Source of the DNA: Holophagaceae bacterium UBA706
GTDB taxonomy: Bacteria > Acidobacteriota > Holophagae > Holophagales > Holophagaceae
Length of the DNA: 5,594 bases
Assembly (NCBI GenBank): GCA_002298155.1
Contig: DBME01000409.1
Span: 22,177 to 27,770, forward strand
Direction: 5' to 3'
Shown here one piece after another: positions 1 to 5,594 of the stretch; position 1 is the first letter of the stretch, and the number at the start of each line of letters is the position of its first letter. The notes under the pieces are model-generated. The model saw only the letters and a list, made by a program, of their open reading frames with translations, had not been told where the DNA came from and made no database searches. A program made the translations under genes and the position numbers.

Positions 1-964
1 GACGCTGCTGCCCCTGCGCGAGGAGTGGCTGGAGGTGGCCGATCCCGACGCCATGGTCCTGCACATCCGCCGCCTTGCGGTGCGGGGCGCCCCCCTCATC
101 GGCGTGGCGGCGGCCCTGTCCCTGGCGTCCTACGCCGAGGACGGCGCCACCCCGGACGAGCTCCGGCGCGCGGCGGCGCACCCGCGCGGGGCCCGGCCCA
201 CGGCCGTGAACCTCATGTGGGCCATGGACCGCATGTCCGCCATCCTGGACGGGGGCCGGTGCCGTCATGACGTGGTGGCCTCGGACCTGGTCGCCGAGGG
301 CGAGGCGATCTTCGACGAGGACGTGGCCCTGTGCGAGGCCATGGCCCGGCGGGGCCTGCCCCTGTTCGGGGACGGCGACGCCGTGCTCACCCACTGCAAT
401 TCCGGAGGGCTGGCCACCGCGGGCGTGGGCACGGCCCTGGGCGTCATCCGCCGCGCCTGGGAGGCGGGCCGGGTGAGCCACGTGTACGTGGACGAGACCC
501 GGCCCCTCCTCCAGGGGGCGCGCCTCACCACCTGGGAACTGGCCCGGCTGGGGATTCCCCACACCCTCATCACCGACAGCATGGCCGCCATCCTCCTGCG
601 CGAGGGCCGCATCCAGCGGGTGCTGCTGGGGGCCGACCGCGTTGCCGCCAACGGGGACTTCGCCAACAAGGTCGGGACCTACGGCCTGGCCGTGCAGTGC
701 CTGCATCACGGGGTCCCCTTCCATCCCGTGGCGCCGTGGTCCACGGTCGACCTGGCCTGCCCGGACGGGAACGCGATCCCCATCGAACTGCGTGACCCCT
801 CGGAAGTCCGGGGACAGGGAGGCCGGGCCTGGGCCGCGGATGGCACGGCCTGCTTCAACCCCTCCTTCGATGTCACGCCGGCCTCGCTGGTGACGAGCAT
901 GGTGCTGGACCGGGCCGTGCTCACCGCCGGGGAGCTGGCGCAGGGGGCCCTGGGGAGCCTCTAG
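1..964 (+). CDS. mtnA: S-methyl-5-thioribose-1-phosphate isomerase, 5'-truncated by the window edge
   Basis: This cytoplasmic enzyme of the methionine salvage pathway converts 5-methylthioribose-1-phosphate to 5-methylthioribulose-1-phosphate. The reading frame is open from base 2 and the first visible residues (TLLPLREEWLEV) already match the family's N-terminal region. The GTG at 35 is therefore an internal codon and the true start lies upstream of the window. About 320 residues are visible; family members are roughly 340-370. Seen motifs are VRGAPLIG near the N-terminus (phosphate/substrate region), THCNSGGLATAG with the catalytic cysteine codon at 395-397, LLGADR with the catalytic aspartate codon at 635-637, ANKVGTYGLA, and the C-terminal NPSFDVTP. 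The Cys-to-Asp spacing of 80 residues equals that of the B. subtilis enzyme (Cys160/Asp240, from memory). The paralogous eIF2B-alpha-like family shares the fold, but the CN-G and GADR motifs favour MtnA. The gene ends with TAG directly against the stop codon of the convergent anti-sigma gene. Confidence 0.95.
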   Translation, partial: TLLPLREEWLEVADPDAMVLHIRRLAVRGAPLIGVAAALSLASYAEDGATPDELRRAAAHPRGARPTAVNLMWAMDRMSAILDGGRCRHDVVASDLVAEGEAIFDEDVALCEAMARRGLPLFGDGDAVLTHCNSGGLATAGVGTALGVIRRAWEAGRVSHVYVDETRPLLQGARLTTWELARLGIPHTLITDSMAAILLREGRIQRVLLGADRVAANGDFANKVGTYGLAVQCLHHGVPFHPVAPWSTVDLACPDGNAIPIELRDPSEVRGQGGRAWAADGTACFNPSFDVTPASLVTSMVLDRAVLTAGELAQGALGSL

Positions 965-1717
965 CTAGCTGAACCTGAGTTTCAGCCTTTCCAGCATCGT
1001 GGCGTCCCGGGTCCCGCCTTCCTCCCGTACCAGGCACCAGCAGTCCTGCTCGCGGATCTCCGGCGCGTGCACGGAGCCGGTGGGATGGTGGACCCAGTCG
1101 CCGGGCTTCAGGGCGAGGCCCTTGTCGGACATGGAGCCGGCGAGGATCAGGATGCTCTCCGAGCCCAGGTGGCGGTGGGCCTTGGCCCTGGCGCCGGAGG
1201 GCGAGAAGGCCAGGATGAGCCGCTGGCCCGCGCCCGGGTCCTGGAGGAGCACCACGCGGCGCCGGCCGTCCGCGCCTTCCACCCAGTTCCACTGGTCCTC
1301 GGGGGGCAGGCGGTCCAGGATCTTGCGGGGCAGATGATAGGGACCGGGTTCCGGACGGCGGCCCCGGGCCACGGTCTGGTGCGCGTCGGCGAGGATGGCG
1401 AGGGGCAGGTCGGGCTGGGTGCCCAGGAGGTTCTCGGCCTCGGCAGGCACGGGGGTCGCGGGCCAGGCACGCGTTTCGCCGTGCCGGGAGATGGAGGCCA
1501 GGGCGGCCTCCAGCGCGGCCTCGGCCTCCGCGGGCGGGGCCTCCTCCAGGCCCGCCGCCAGGGCGGGCAGGGCCATGAGCGTGAGGACCACGGCCTGGCA
1601 GGAGGGGCAGAAGAGCAGGTGCAGCTTCACCTTGAGGGTCTGCCAGAAGGAGAGGTTGCCGTCCACGTAGTCGGAAAGCAGCGAGGTGGTGTCTTCACAC
1701 GTGAGGAACAGACTCAT
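965..1717 (-). CDS. ChrR-type zinc-finger/cupin anti-sigma factor
   Basis: This 250-residue protein is the probable anti-sigma partner of the ECF sigma factor encoded just upstream. Residues 1-60 form a ZAS-type zinc finger: the motif H33-x3-C37-x2-C40, with C7 as the likely fourth ligand. Residues about 150-225 form a cupin. Motif 1 is seen as G-x5-H181-x-H183-x3-E187-x6-G and motif 2 as G206-x5-P-x-G-x2-H217. The H/H/E/H ligand pattern and the 36-residue spacing from first to last ligand agree with Rhodobacter ChrR as I remember it. In ChrR the zinc finger holds SigE and the cupin domain is needed for release under singlet oxygen. The signal here is unknown. No convincing membrane segment is present, although residues 43-57 are hydrophobic and probably pack as a ZAS helix. 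An unusual DCWC pair (C226, C228) follows the cupin core. The start is the ATG overlapping the sigma stop (ATGA), with a good GGGGAG ribosome site (1724-1729) 6 nt away, so translational coupling is likely. Confidence 0.88.
   Translation of the reverse strand: MSLFLTCEDTTSLLSDYVDGNLSFWQTLKVKLHLLFCPSCQAVVLTLMALPALAAGLEEAPPAEAEAALEAALASISRHGETRAWPATPVPAEAENLLGTQPDLPLAILADAHQTVARGRRPEPGPYHLPRKILDRLPPEDQWNWVEGADGRRRVVLLQDPGAGQRLILAFSPSGARAKAHRHLGSESILILAGSMSDKGLALKPGDWVHHPTGSVHAPEIREQDCWCLVREEGGTRDATMLERLKLRFS
968..986 (+). terminator. Small stem-loop just after the mtnA stop, possible weak terminator
   Basis: GCTGAA (968-973) pairs perfectly with TTCAGC (981-986) around a 7-nt loop and is followed on the + strand by CTTTCC. 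This could act as a weak intrinsic terminator for mtnA. The stem is only 6 bp and the T-run is three bases. It also lies inside the last codons of the convergent anti-sigma gene, so chance is a real alternative. Confidence 0.25.
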
Positions 1718-2319
1718 CCGCGTCTCCCCAGCATGAAGGCGTCCAGGAACCCGCGCAGGCCCAGGCGGGCCCGGTGGAGGCGCTGCCTCACGAGTCCCCT
1801 GCTGATGCCCAGTTTCTGCGCCACTTCGTCGGTGCTCATGCCTTCCAGGTCCCTCAAGATGAAAACAGCCCGTTGATCGTCGGACAGCCGGATGAGACCT
1901 TCGCGGATCTTGCTCCGCATCTGGTCCCGTTCAACCGAGGCCAGGGCCAGCGCGTCCTGGCTCCAGTCCCGCATCCTGTCCGTGTTCATGAGATGCCCGT
2001 CAGGGGAGAAACGTGGCAGGAAATCTTCAATGGCGTCTTCTCTTCGGCGGATGCGGGAACGTCGCAACATTAGAGCTTCATTGATGCAGATGCGGTAGGC
2101 CCAGGTGGAGAACTTGCTCTTGCCCTGGAAGCGCCCCAGCTCCGAATGGATGCTGATGAGGGCCTCCTGCAGGGCGTCCTGGGCGTCGAGCGTATCCTGG
2201 AGGATCCGGTGGATTCCCGCGTAGAACAGCCCCAGATAGGGCCGGACCAGGAGGCTGAAGGCCTCGCCGTCGCCCTCCTGGGCGTCGACGATGAGCTGGC
2301 TTTCGTTCGGAGGCGTCAT
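1714..2319 (-). CDS. ECF-family RNA polymerase sigma factor (RpoE/SigE-like)
   Basis: This is a 201-residue sigma-70 family protein of the extracytoplasmic-function type, which directs RNA polymerase to a stress regulon. Sigma region 2 covers about residues 22-93, with the typical DAQDALQEALISIH stretch, GRFQGKSKFSTWAYRI and a basic RRSRIRRR tail. Sigma region 4 covers about residues 137-192, with LSDDQRAVFILRDLEGMS and the helix-turn-helix VAQKLGISRGLVRQRLHRAR. A linker of about 45 residues with no further domain joins them, and there is no SnoaL-like or other C-terminal extension. The length is normal for the class. The ATG start is supported by TTAGG, which puts AGG 8 nt upstream; this site overlaps the TAG stop of the preceding kinase gene, 9 nt away. 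The stop overlaps the anti-sigma start by ATGA. Part of the gene (about 1981-2100) is visibly less GC-rich than its surroundings. The ECF group cannot be fixed by eye; the ChrR-like partner suggests an ECF11/SigE-like role, but this is inference. Confidence 0.93.
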   Translation of the reverse strand: MTPPNESQLIVDAQEGDGEAFSLLVRPYLGLFYAGIHRILQDTLDAQDALQEALISIHSELGRFQGKSKFSTWAYRICINEALMLRRSRIRRREDAIEDFLPRFSPDGHLMNTDRMRDWSQDALALASVERDQMRSKIREGLIRLSDDQRAVFILRDLEGMSTDEVAQKLGISRGLVRQRLHRARLGLRGFLDAFMLGRRG

Positions 2320-2328
2320 CCCATGAAC

Positions 2329-3540
2329 CTAACGTGGGGAGAGTGGAATGCGAAGGGTGAATGTTGCGCCGAGGCCGATGCCTGGGCTTGAAGCATTAAT
2401 CTGTCCCTGGTGAAGCGTCACGATCTCCCAGCAAAGAAAGAGACCCAGGCCCGTGCCGGGCACCTGCCGGGTCATCTCATCGCCAACGCGGTAGAACCGC
2501 TGGAACACCCGGGGGAGTTCACGGGCGTGGATCCCGTTGCCCTGATCCCGGACCGTGATGATGGCGCATTCCCCATCGGAGTCCAGGGTCACCAGGGTCG
2601 TGCGGGGCTCGGGGGCGTATTTGTAGGCGTTGGAGAGCAGGTTCTCGATGACCTGGCCGAAGGCCTTGCGGTCGATGTCCGCGTAGATGTCGATGCCCAG
2701 CTGCATGTCCAGGCCGAGCTGCCCGGTGCCGAGGCGGTGGTCCATGGATTCGCCCACCTCCCGCAGCCAGGGGGCCATCTCCGTGCGTTCGAACTTGAGA
2801 TCGAGGCTGCCTGCGTCGGCCCGGGCGACCTCCAGGAGGTTGCCCACCAGCTCCGTGAGCCGCACCAGGTCGCCGTCCATGAGCTTCTGGATGCGCACCT
2901 TGCGCTCGGGGCCCAACTCCCGGGCGAAGAGCGTCTCGATCCAGACGCGCAGGCTCGCGATGGGGGTCTTGAGCTCGTGGGTGACGGAGGCGATGAAGTT
3001 CCGCTGGCGGAGCATCAGCTCCATTTCCGAATTGAGCTTGCGGTAGATGTAGCTCAGGCCCAGGAGCACGGCGAAGACCATGACCGCCGCTTCGCCGGCG
3101 GCCCGCCATAGGGCCAGGGTGCGTTCCCGTTCCATGGCGTCCAGGACCTCCACCCGGAGGGTGAGGTAGCCGGACTGGTCCAGGAGGATGGGGTCGTCGG
3201 GCTCCACCGGGCTGGGGACCACGGCCACGTACGGGAACCGGTTCTCGATGGCGGCCTTGCGGACGGGCAGGGGGGGGAACTGGGGAAGCTTGGCTTCCAC
3301 GGTGCCCGGCTTGGCGGTGCTGGGATCCCGCTGGAAGACGATGCGGAGGATCTCGGCGCTGTCCATCTGCCAGGCTTCCGCCCGGCCAGCCCGCATGGTG
3401 GCGATGCGCGCGTTCTGGAGGTTCCGCGATTCCCGGATCTGGAGGCTGATCCACCATCCCATCTGACTGAGCAGGATGATGGCGACGCTCCAGAAGATGA
3501 GGCGCTCGGTGGCTGGAGGTTTGAGGTGGGCCGCTTTCAT
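2329..3540 (-). CDS. Membrane-bound sensor histidine kinase, first gene of the sigma/anti-sigma operon
   Basis: This 403-residue inner-membrane histidine kinase probably senses an extracytoplasmic or membrane signal. A first membrane helix lies at about residues 14-33 and a second at about 147-165, enclosing a roughly 110-residue periplasmic region I do not recognise. There is no clear HAMP; only a short helical linker (167-180) follows. The catalytic core is complete: H-box FIASVTHELKTP with the phosphorylated H188, N-box ENLLSNAYKYA (N300/N304), G1 box DQGNGI (D332), F-box VFQRFYR, and G2 box GTGLGL (362-367). No receiver domain is attached and no response regulator is encoded in the window. 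The gene is 9 nt upstream of the ECF sigma gene and reads the same way, so they are probably co-transcribed. The chosen ATG has no recognisable Shine-Dalgarno sequence (CAGCCCCCTGA precedes it), but it places the first membrane helix correctly and internal starts would remove it. Confidence 0.92.
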   Translation of the reverse strand: MKAAHLKPPATERLIFWSVAIILLSQMGWWISLQIRESRNLQNARIATMRAGRAEAWQMDSAEILRIVFQRDPSTAKPGTVEAKLPQFPPLPVRKAAIENRFPYVAVVPSPVEPDDPILLDQSGYLTLRVEVLDAMERERTLALWRAAGEAAVMVFAVLLGLSYIYRKLNSEMELMLRQRNFIASVTHELKTPIASLRVWIETLFARELGPERKVRIQKLMDGDLVRLTELVGNLLEVARADAGSLDLKFERTEMAPWLREVGESMDHRLGTGQLGLDMQLGIDIYADIDRKAFGQVIENLLSNAYKYAPEPRTTLVTLDSDGECAIITVRDQGNGIHARELPRVFQRFYRVGDEMTRQVPGTGLGLFLCWEIVTLHQGQINASSPGIGLGATFTLRIPLSPR

Positions 3541-3576
3541 TCAGGGGGCTGTCAAAGGTTGAGAAACCCAGTCTGA

Positions 3577-3606
3577 GGCTTACCCCCGGAAATCCACAAG
3601 AGATCT
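3577..3606 (-). promoter_or_regulatory. Candidate ECF-type promoter of the kinase-sigma-anti-sigma operon
   Basis: On the minus strand AGATCT (3606-3601) is followed by an 18-nt spacer and TAAGCC (3582-3577). As recalled, promoters read by ChrR-controlled SigE (ECF11) look like TGATC-N18-TAA, so GATC and TAAG are matched at the right distance. Transcription would start near 3570, about 30 nt ahead of the kinase ATG. The match is short, AGATCT is a palindrome that could be coincidental, and the sigma group is not established. The rest of the 101-bp divergent region (3541-3641) shows no convincing sigma70-type promoter on either strand. Confidence 0.3.
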
Positions 3607-3641
3607 TGCATTGCCGTCTCAGGTGGGCATCCTGGTATCGG

Positions 3642-5075
3642 ATGACAGCCATACCGCCAAACCCCTTCAAACCGGGAGCCTCCCCCAACCGCCCCGCCCC
3701 CGCCGGGCCGGTGCCGGCCGGATTGACCCCGGGCCAGAACACCGAGCTGCTGGTGGAACTGCTCCACGGCCAGCGGCAGGTGTCCACCCTCACCCAGGAG
3801 GTCACCGAGCTCCGGGCCAAGCTGGCCCGGCGGTCCCACCAGATGGGCGTGCTGCAGCACGTGGCCGAGATCCTGGCCGCCACCCCCAAGGCCGCCCAGG
3901 TGGCCAGCGTGGTCCAGGACGTCTTCGTGCAGGAGTTCGGCGCCCGGACCTGCATCGTCTGGATGATGGAGGACTCGGGCGCCTCCTACGAGCCCCGCAG
4001 CGCCCACGGGGTGCCCCGGGCCGTGGGCGCCAAGCTCCGCCTGCCGGCCCCCAACCCCTTCCCGGGCGCCCCCATGGTCCTCTTCCAGGACCAGTGGCTG
4101 GACCCCGCCGTGCACAAGGGCGTCCTGGACCCCCTGCGCACCACGGAGGACACGGCCCTCTACTACATCCCCTTCGAGAACCAGCTCCTGCTCATGGGCT
4201 TCGCCATCATCGGCCTGGACGCCGGACGGACCCTGGAGGAGGACCAGAACTCCCTGACCATCCTCCAGCGGCAGGTGGCCGCCAGCATCTACAACGCCTG
4301 GCTCTTCCGGGACCTGGGCGAGCAGCGCGACACCCTGCGGCGGCAGACCAGCGAACTTGAGAAGGCCAACGCCGCCCTGCGGGAGGCCGACCGCTTCCGC
4401 AGCGAGTTCCTGGCCCTCACCAGCCACGAGCTGCGCACCCCCCTCACCGGCATCATGGGCTTCACCCGCCTGGTGATGGACGGCCTCTACGAGGACGAGG
4501 AGGAGATGAACCGGATGCTGGCCGACAGCTACGCCTCCGGCAAGCACCTTCTTGATCTCCTCAACGACATCCTGGATCTCGCCAAGATCGAGAGCGGCCG
4601 CATGCAGATCCGCCTGGAGCCCTGCGGCCTCCACGGGCTCATGGAGGAGGTGAAGGCCATCGTGCAGGCCTACCCCCGCAAACCCGGGGTGGACCTCCTC
4701 TGGCCCGAGGACCTGGAGGCCATTCCCGAGGTCACCGTGGATCCGGGCCGCCTCAAGCAGGTGCTCATCAACCTCCTGTCCAACTCCCTGAAGTTCACCA
4801 AGGAGGGCAGGGTGCAGGTGGTGGTGGAGCGGGGCATCGGCGAAGTGACCCTGGCCGTGTCGGACACGGGCATCGGCGTCTCCAAGGACGCCCAGACCCG
4901 GCTCTTCCAGAAGTTCGTCCAGGCCGACGGCGGGCACGCCCGGGAGTACGGGGGCACGGGCCTGGGGCTGGTCATCTGCAAGCACCTCATGGAGATGATG
5001 AACGGTTCAATCACCCTGGAGAGCGAAGGAGAAGGCAAGGGGACGACCCTGACCCTCACCGTGCCCATCAGTTGA
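3642..5075 (+). CDS. Soluble sensor histidine kinase with coiled-coil and GAF-like sensory region
   Basis: This 477-residue histidine kinase has no membrane segment and is presumably cytoplasmic. Residues 1-31 are proline-rich and probably disordered. Residues about 33-66 form a heptad-like helix (TELLVELLHGQRQVSTLTQEV...). Residues about 68-225 look like a GAF-type sensory domain (MGVLQHVAEILA..., VFVQEFGARTCIVWMMED, LLLMGFAIIGLD, LTILQRQVAASIYNAWL). A signalling helix at about 226-255 leads into HisKA. The kinase core is complete: H-box FLALTSHELRTPLTGIMGF with H262, N-box INLLSNSLKFT (N377/N381), G1 box SDTGIG (D408) and G2 box GGTGLGL (437-443). There is no receiver domain, so it is not a hybrid kinase. 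I chose the ATG at 3642; the frame stays open back to a TTG at 3606, but that extension is not family-like. The only purine-rich site upstream (AGGTGGG, 3621-3627) is 14 nt away, so the start is not firmly set. It is divergent from the membrane kinase operon. The ligand, if any, and the partner regulator are unknown. Confidence 0.9.
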   Translation: MTAIPPNPFKPGASPNRPAPAGPVPAGLTPGQNTELLVELLHGQRQVSTLTQEVTELRAKLARRSHQMGVLQHVAEILAATPKAAQVASVVQDVFVQEFGARTCIVWMMEDSGASYEPRSAHGVPRAVGAKLRLPAPNPFPGAPMVLFQDQWLDPAVHKGVLDPLRTTEDTALYYIPFENQLLLMGFAIIGLDAGRTLEEDQNSLTILQRQVAASIYNAWLFRDLGEQRDTLRRQTSELEKANAALREADRFRSEFLALTSHELRTPLTGIMGFTRLVMDGLYEDEEEMNRMLADSYASGKHLLDLLNDILDLAKIESGRMQIRLEPCGLHGLMEEVKAIVQAYPRKPGVDLLWPEDLEAIPEVTVDPGRLKQVLINLLSNSLKFTKEGRVQVVVERGIGEVTLAVSDTGIGVSKDAQTRLFQKFVQADGGHAREYGGTGLGLVICKHLMEMMNGSITLESEGEGKGTTLTLTVPIS

Positions 5076-5095
5076 AGAGATGAACGGAAGGAGCC

Positions 5096-5124
5096 TTGTC
5101 CGGAAAGGGGCAGCCTCGTAAACT
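5096..5124 (+). promoter_or_regulatory. Candidate sigma70-type promoter for the S46 peptidase gene
   Basis: TTGTCC (5096-5101) and TAAACT (5119-5124) are separated by exactly 17 nt, and each matches 4 of 6 bases of the -35 and -10 consensus. Transcription would begin near 5131, leaving a leader of about 15 nt that holds the GGAG ribosome site (5137-5140). The peptidase could otherwise be read through from the kinase gene, whose stop is 70 nt upstream. Confidence 0.4.
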
Positions 5125-5139
5125 GAGGCATCATCCGGA
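5099..5139 (+). other. Nested inverted repeat in the leader of the peptidase gene
   Basis: GCCTC (5113-5117) pairs with GAGGC (5125-5129) around a 7-nt loop. It is flanked by two copies of the palindrome TCCGGA (5099-5104 and 5134-5139), which can also pair with each other. The second copy includes the first bases of the peptidase ribosome site. There is no T-run, so it is not an obvious intrinsic terminator. It could be a protein-binding site or chance in GC-rich DNA, and it overlaps the candidate promoter. Confidence 0.3.
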
Positions 5140-5145
5140 GCCGGC

Positions 5146-5594
5146 ATGAAACGCACCGTCCTTGGTCTCGCCCTTTCCTTAGCCGCCCTTCCCGGCCTGC
5201 GCGCCGACGAAGGCATGTGGACCTTCGACAACCTCCCCCTGGCCCAGATGAAGGCCAAGTACGGCTTCACCCCCGACGCCGCCTGGCTGGACCATGTGCG
5301 CCTGTCCACGGTGCGCTTCCCCGGGGGCACCGGCTCCTTCATCAGCGCCGACGGCCTCGTGCTCACCAACCACCACGTGGGCCACGGCTGGATCGAGTCC
5401 GTCTCCGACGCCGCCCATGACTATGTGAAGAACGGCTTCGTCGCCATGGACCGCGCGGCCGAGATCAAGGTCCCCGGCCTGGAGCTGGCCACCCTCATGA
5501 GCATGGAGAACGTCACGGCCGCCGTGGCCAAGGCCGTGCCCGCGGGCGCCACCGACGCCCAGGCCGCCGCGGCCCGCCGGGAGGCCCTGGCGGG
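5146..5594 (+). CDS. S46-family dipeptidyl-peptidase (DPP7/DPP11-like), 3'-truncated by the window edge
   Basis: This is the N-terminal 149 residues of a secreted serine peptidase of MEROPS family S46, which removes dipeptides from the N-termini of peptides in the periplasm or at the cell surface. Full-length members are about 700-760 residues, so roughly one fifth is visible; the catalytic Asp and Ser lie outside. The start MKRTVLGLALSLAALPGLRA is a typical Sec signal peptide, with probable cleavage after LRA before DEGMW. The DEGMWTFDNLP opening, the GTGSFISADGLVLTNHHVGHG block with the catalytic-histidine motif, and the following HDYVKNGF are family hallmarks. The usual TNHHC reads TNHHV here. 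The ATG at 5146 has GGAG (5137-5140) 5 nt upstream. The frame has no stop before the window ends. DPP7 versus DPP11 specificity cannot be decided, because the residue governing acidic-P1 preference is not in the visible part. Confidence 0.9.
   Translation, partial: MKRTVLGLALSLAALPGLRADEGMWTFDNLPLAQMKAKYGFTPDAAWLDHVRLSTVRFPGGTGSFISADGLVLTNHHVGHGWIESVSDAAHDYVKNGFVAMDRAAEIKVPGLELATLMSMENVTAAVAKAVPAGATDAQAAAARREALA

Noticed and set aside
35..37. GTG at 35 as the mtnA start
   Set aside because: The upstream codons from base 2 encode family-typical residues, so the gene begins before the window.
1067..1876. A 269-codon + strand frame opposite the anti-sigma and sigma genes
   Set aside because: Gly-rich translation with no recognisable fold, opposite two well-supported genes.
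3550..3555. Perfect TTGACA on the minus strand as a -35 box for the membrane kinase
   Set aside because: A -10 box at the usual 16-18 nt would fall inside the coding region (near 3527-3533) and the bases there (GGCCCA) do not resemble one; the start codon would be upstream of transcription.
3606..3641. Upstream TTG start for the soluble kinase
   Set aside because: The extra 12 residues (MHCRLRWASWYR) are not family-like, would lie in the divergent control region, and have no ribosome site.
2519..3955. A 478-codon minus-strand frame spanning the divergent region and the membrane kinase
   Set aside because: It runs in the wrong frame through the kinase gene and across the promoter region; its product is Pro/Arg/Gly-rich low-complexity sequence typical of a shadow frame.
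3552..4985. A 477-codon open frame on the minus strand opposite the soluble kinase gene
   Set aside because: It is a mirror of GC-rich codon usage in the real gene. Its translation is rich in Gly, His, Leu and Val with no domain motifs, while the + strand encodes every histidine-kinase box.
1..5594. Search for CRISPR arrays, insertion sequences, tRNA/rRNA genes and long repeats
   Set aside because: Coding sequence fills nearly the whole window, no gap exceeds about 100 bp, and I saw no regularly spaced repeats, terminal inverted repeats or transposase motifs.

Overview
The window is a GC-rich bacterial chromosome segment with six protein-coding genes and almost no spare DNA. Two genes run off the edges. 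The mix of a methionine-salvage isomerase, an S46-type dipeptidyl-peptidase, ECF sigma/anti-sigma genes and several histidine kinases would fit a Gram-negative soil or sediment bacterium. S46 peptidases are common in Bacteroidota and Acidobacteriota; with this GC content I lean towards Acidobacteriota (Holophagae-like). That placement is an inference from gene content, not a measured phylogeny.

Layout: (1) the 3' part of mtnA on the + strand, up to 964. (2) A three-gene minus-strand operon from 3540 down to 965, read in the order membrane sensor histidine kinase, ECF sigma factor, zinc-finger/cupin anti-sigma factor of the ChrR type. The kinase and sigma genes are 9 nt apart and the sigma and anti-sigma genes overlap by the 4 nt ATGA. 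(3) A 101-bp divergent intergenic region (3541-3641). (4) A second, soluble histidine kinase on the + strand (3642-5075) with a coiled-coil/GAF-like N-terminus. (5) A 70-bp gap with a plausible sigma70-type promoter. (6) The first 149 codons of a secreted S46-family serine peptidase, running off the right edge.

How the genes may work together: the sigma factor is probably held inactive by the ChrR-like protein, whose zinc finger binds sigma and whose cupin domain may sense a signal (singlet oxygen or organic peroxide in the ChrR paradigm). The unusual element is the co-transcribed membrane histidine kinase with no response regulator anywhere in the window, which suggests a second input to the same stress circuit. 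A sequence upstream of the operon (AGATCT-N18-TAAGCC on the minus strand) loosely resembles the promoters I recall for SigE/ChrR-type sigma factors, so autoregulation is possible but unproven. mtnA and the peptidase look like unrelated housekeeping neighbours. I saw no tRNA, rRNA, mobile element, CRISPR array or long repeat.
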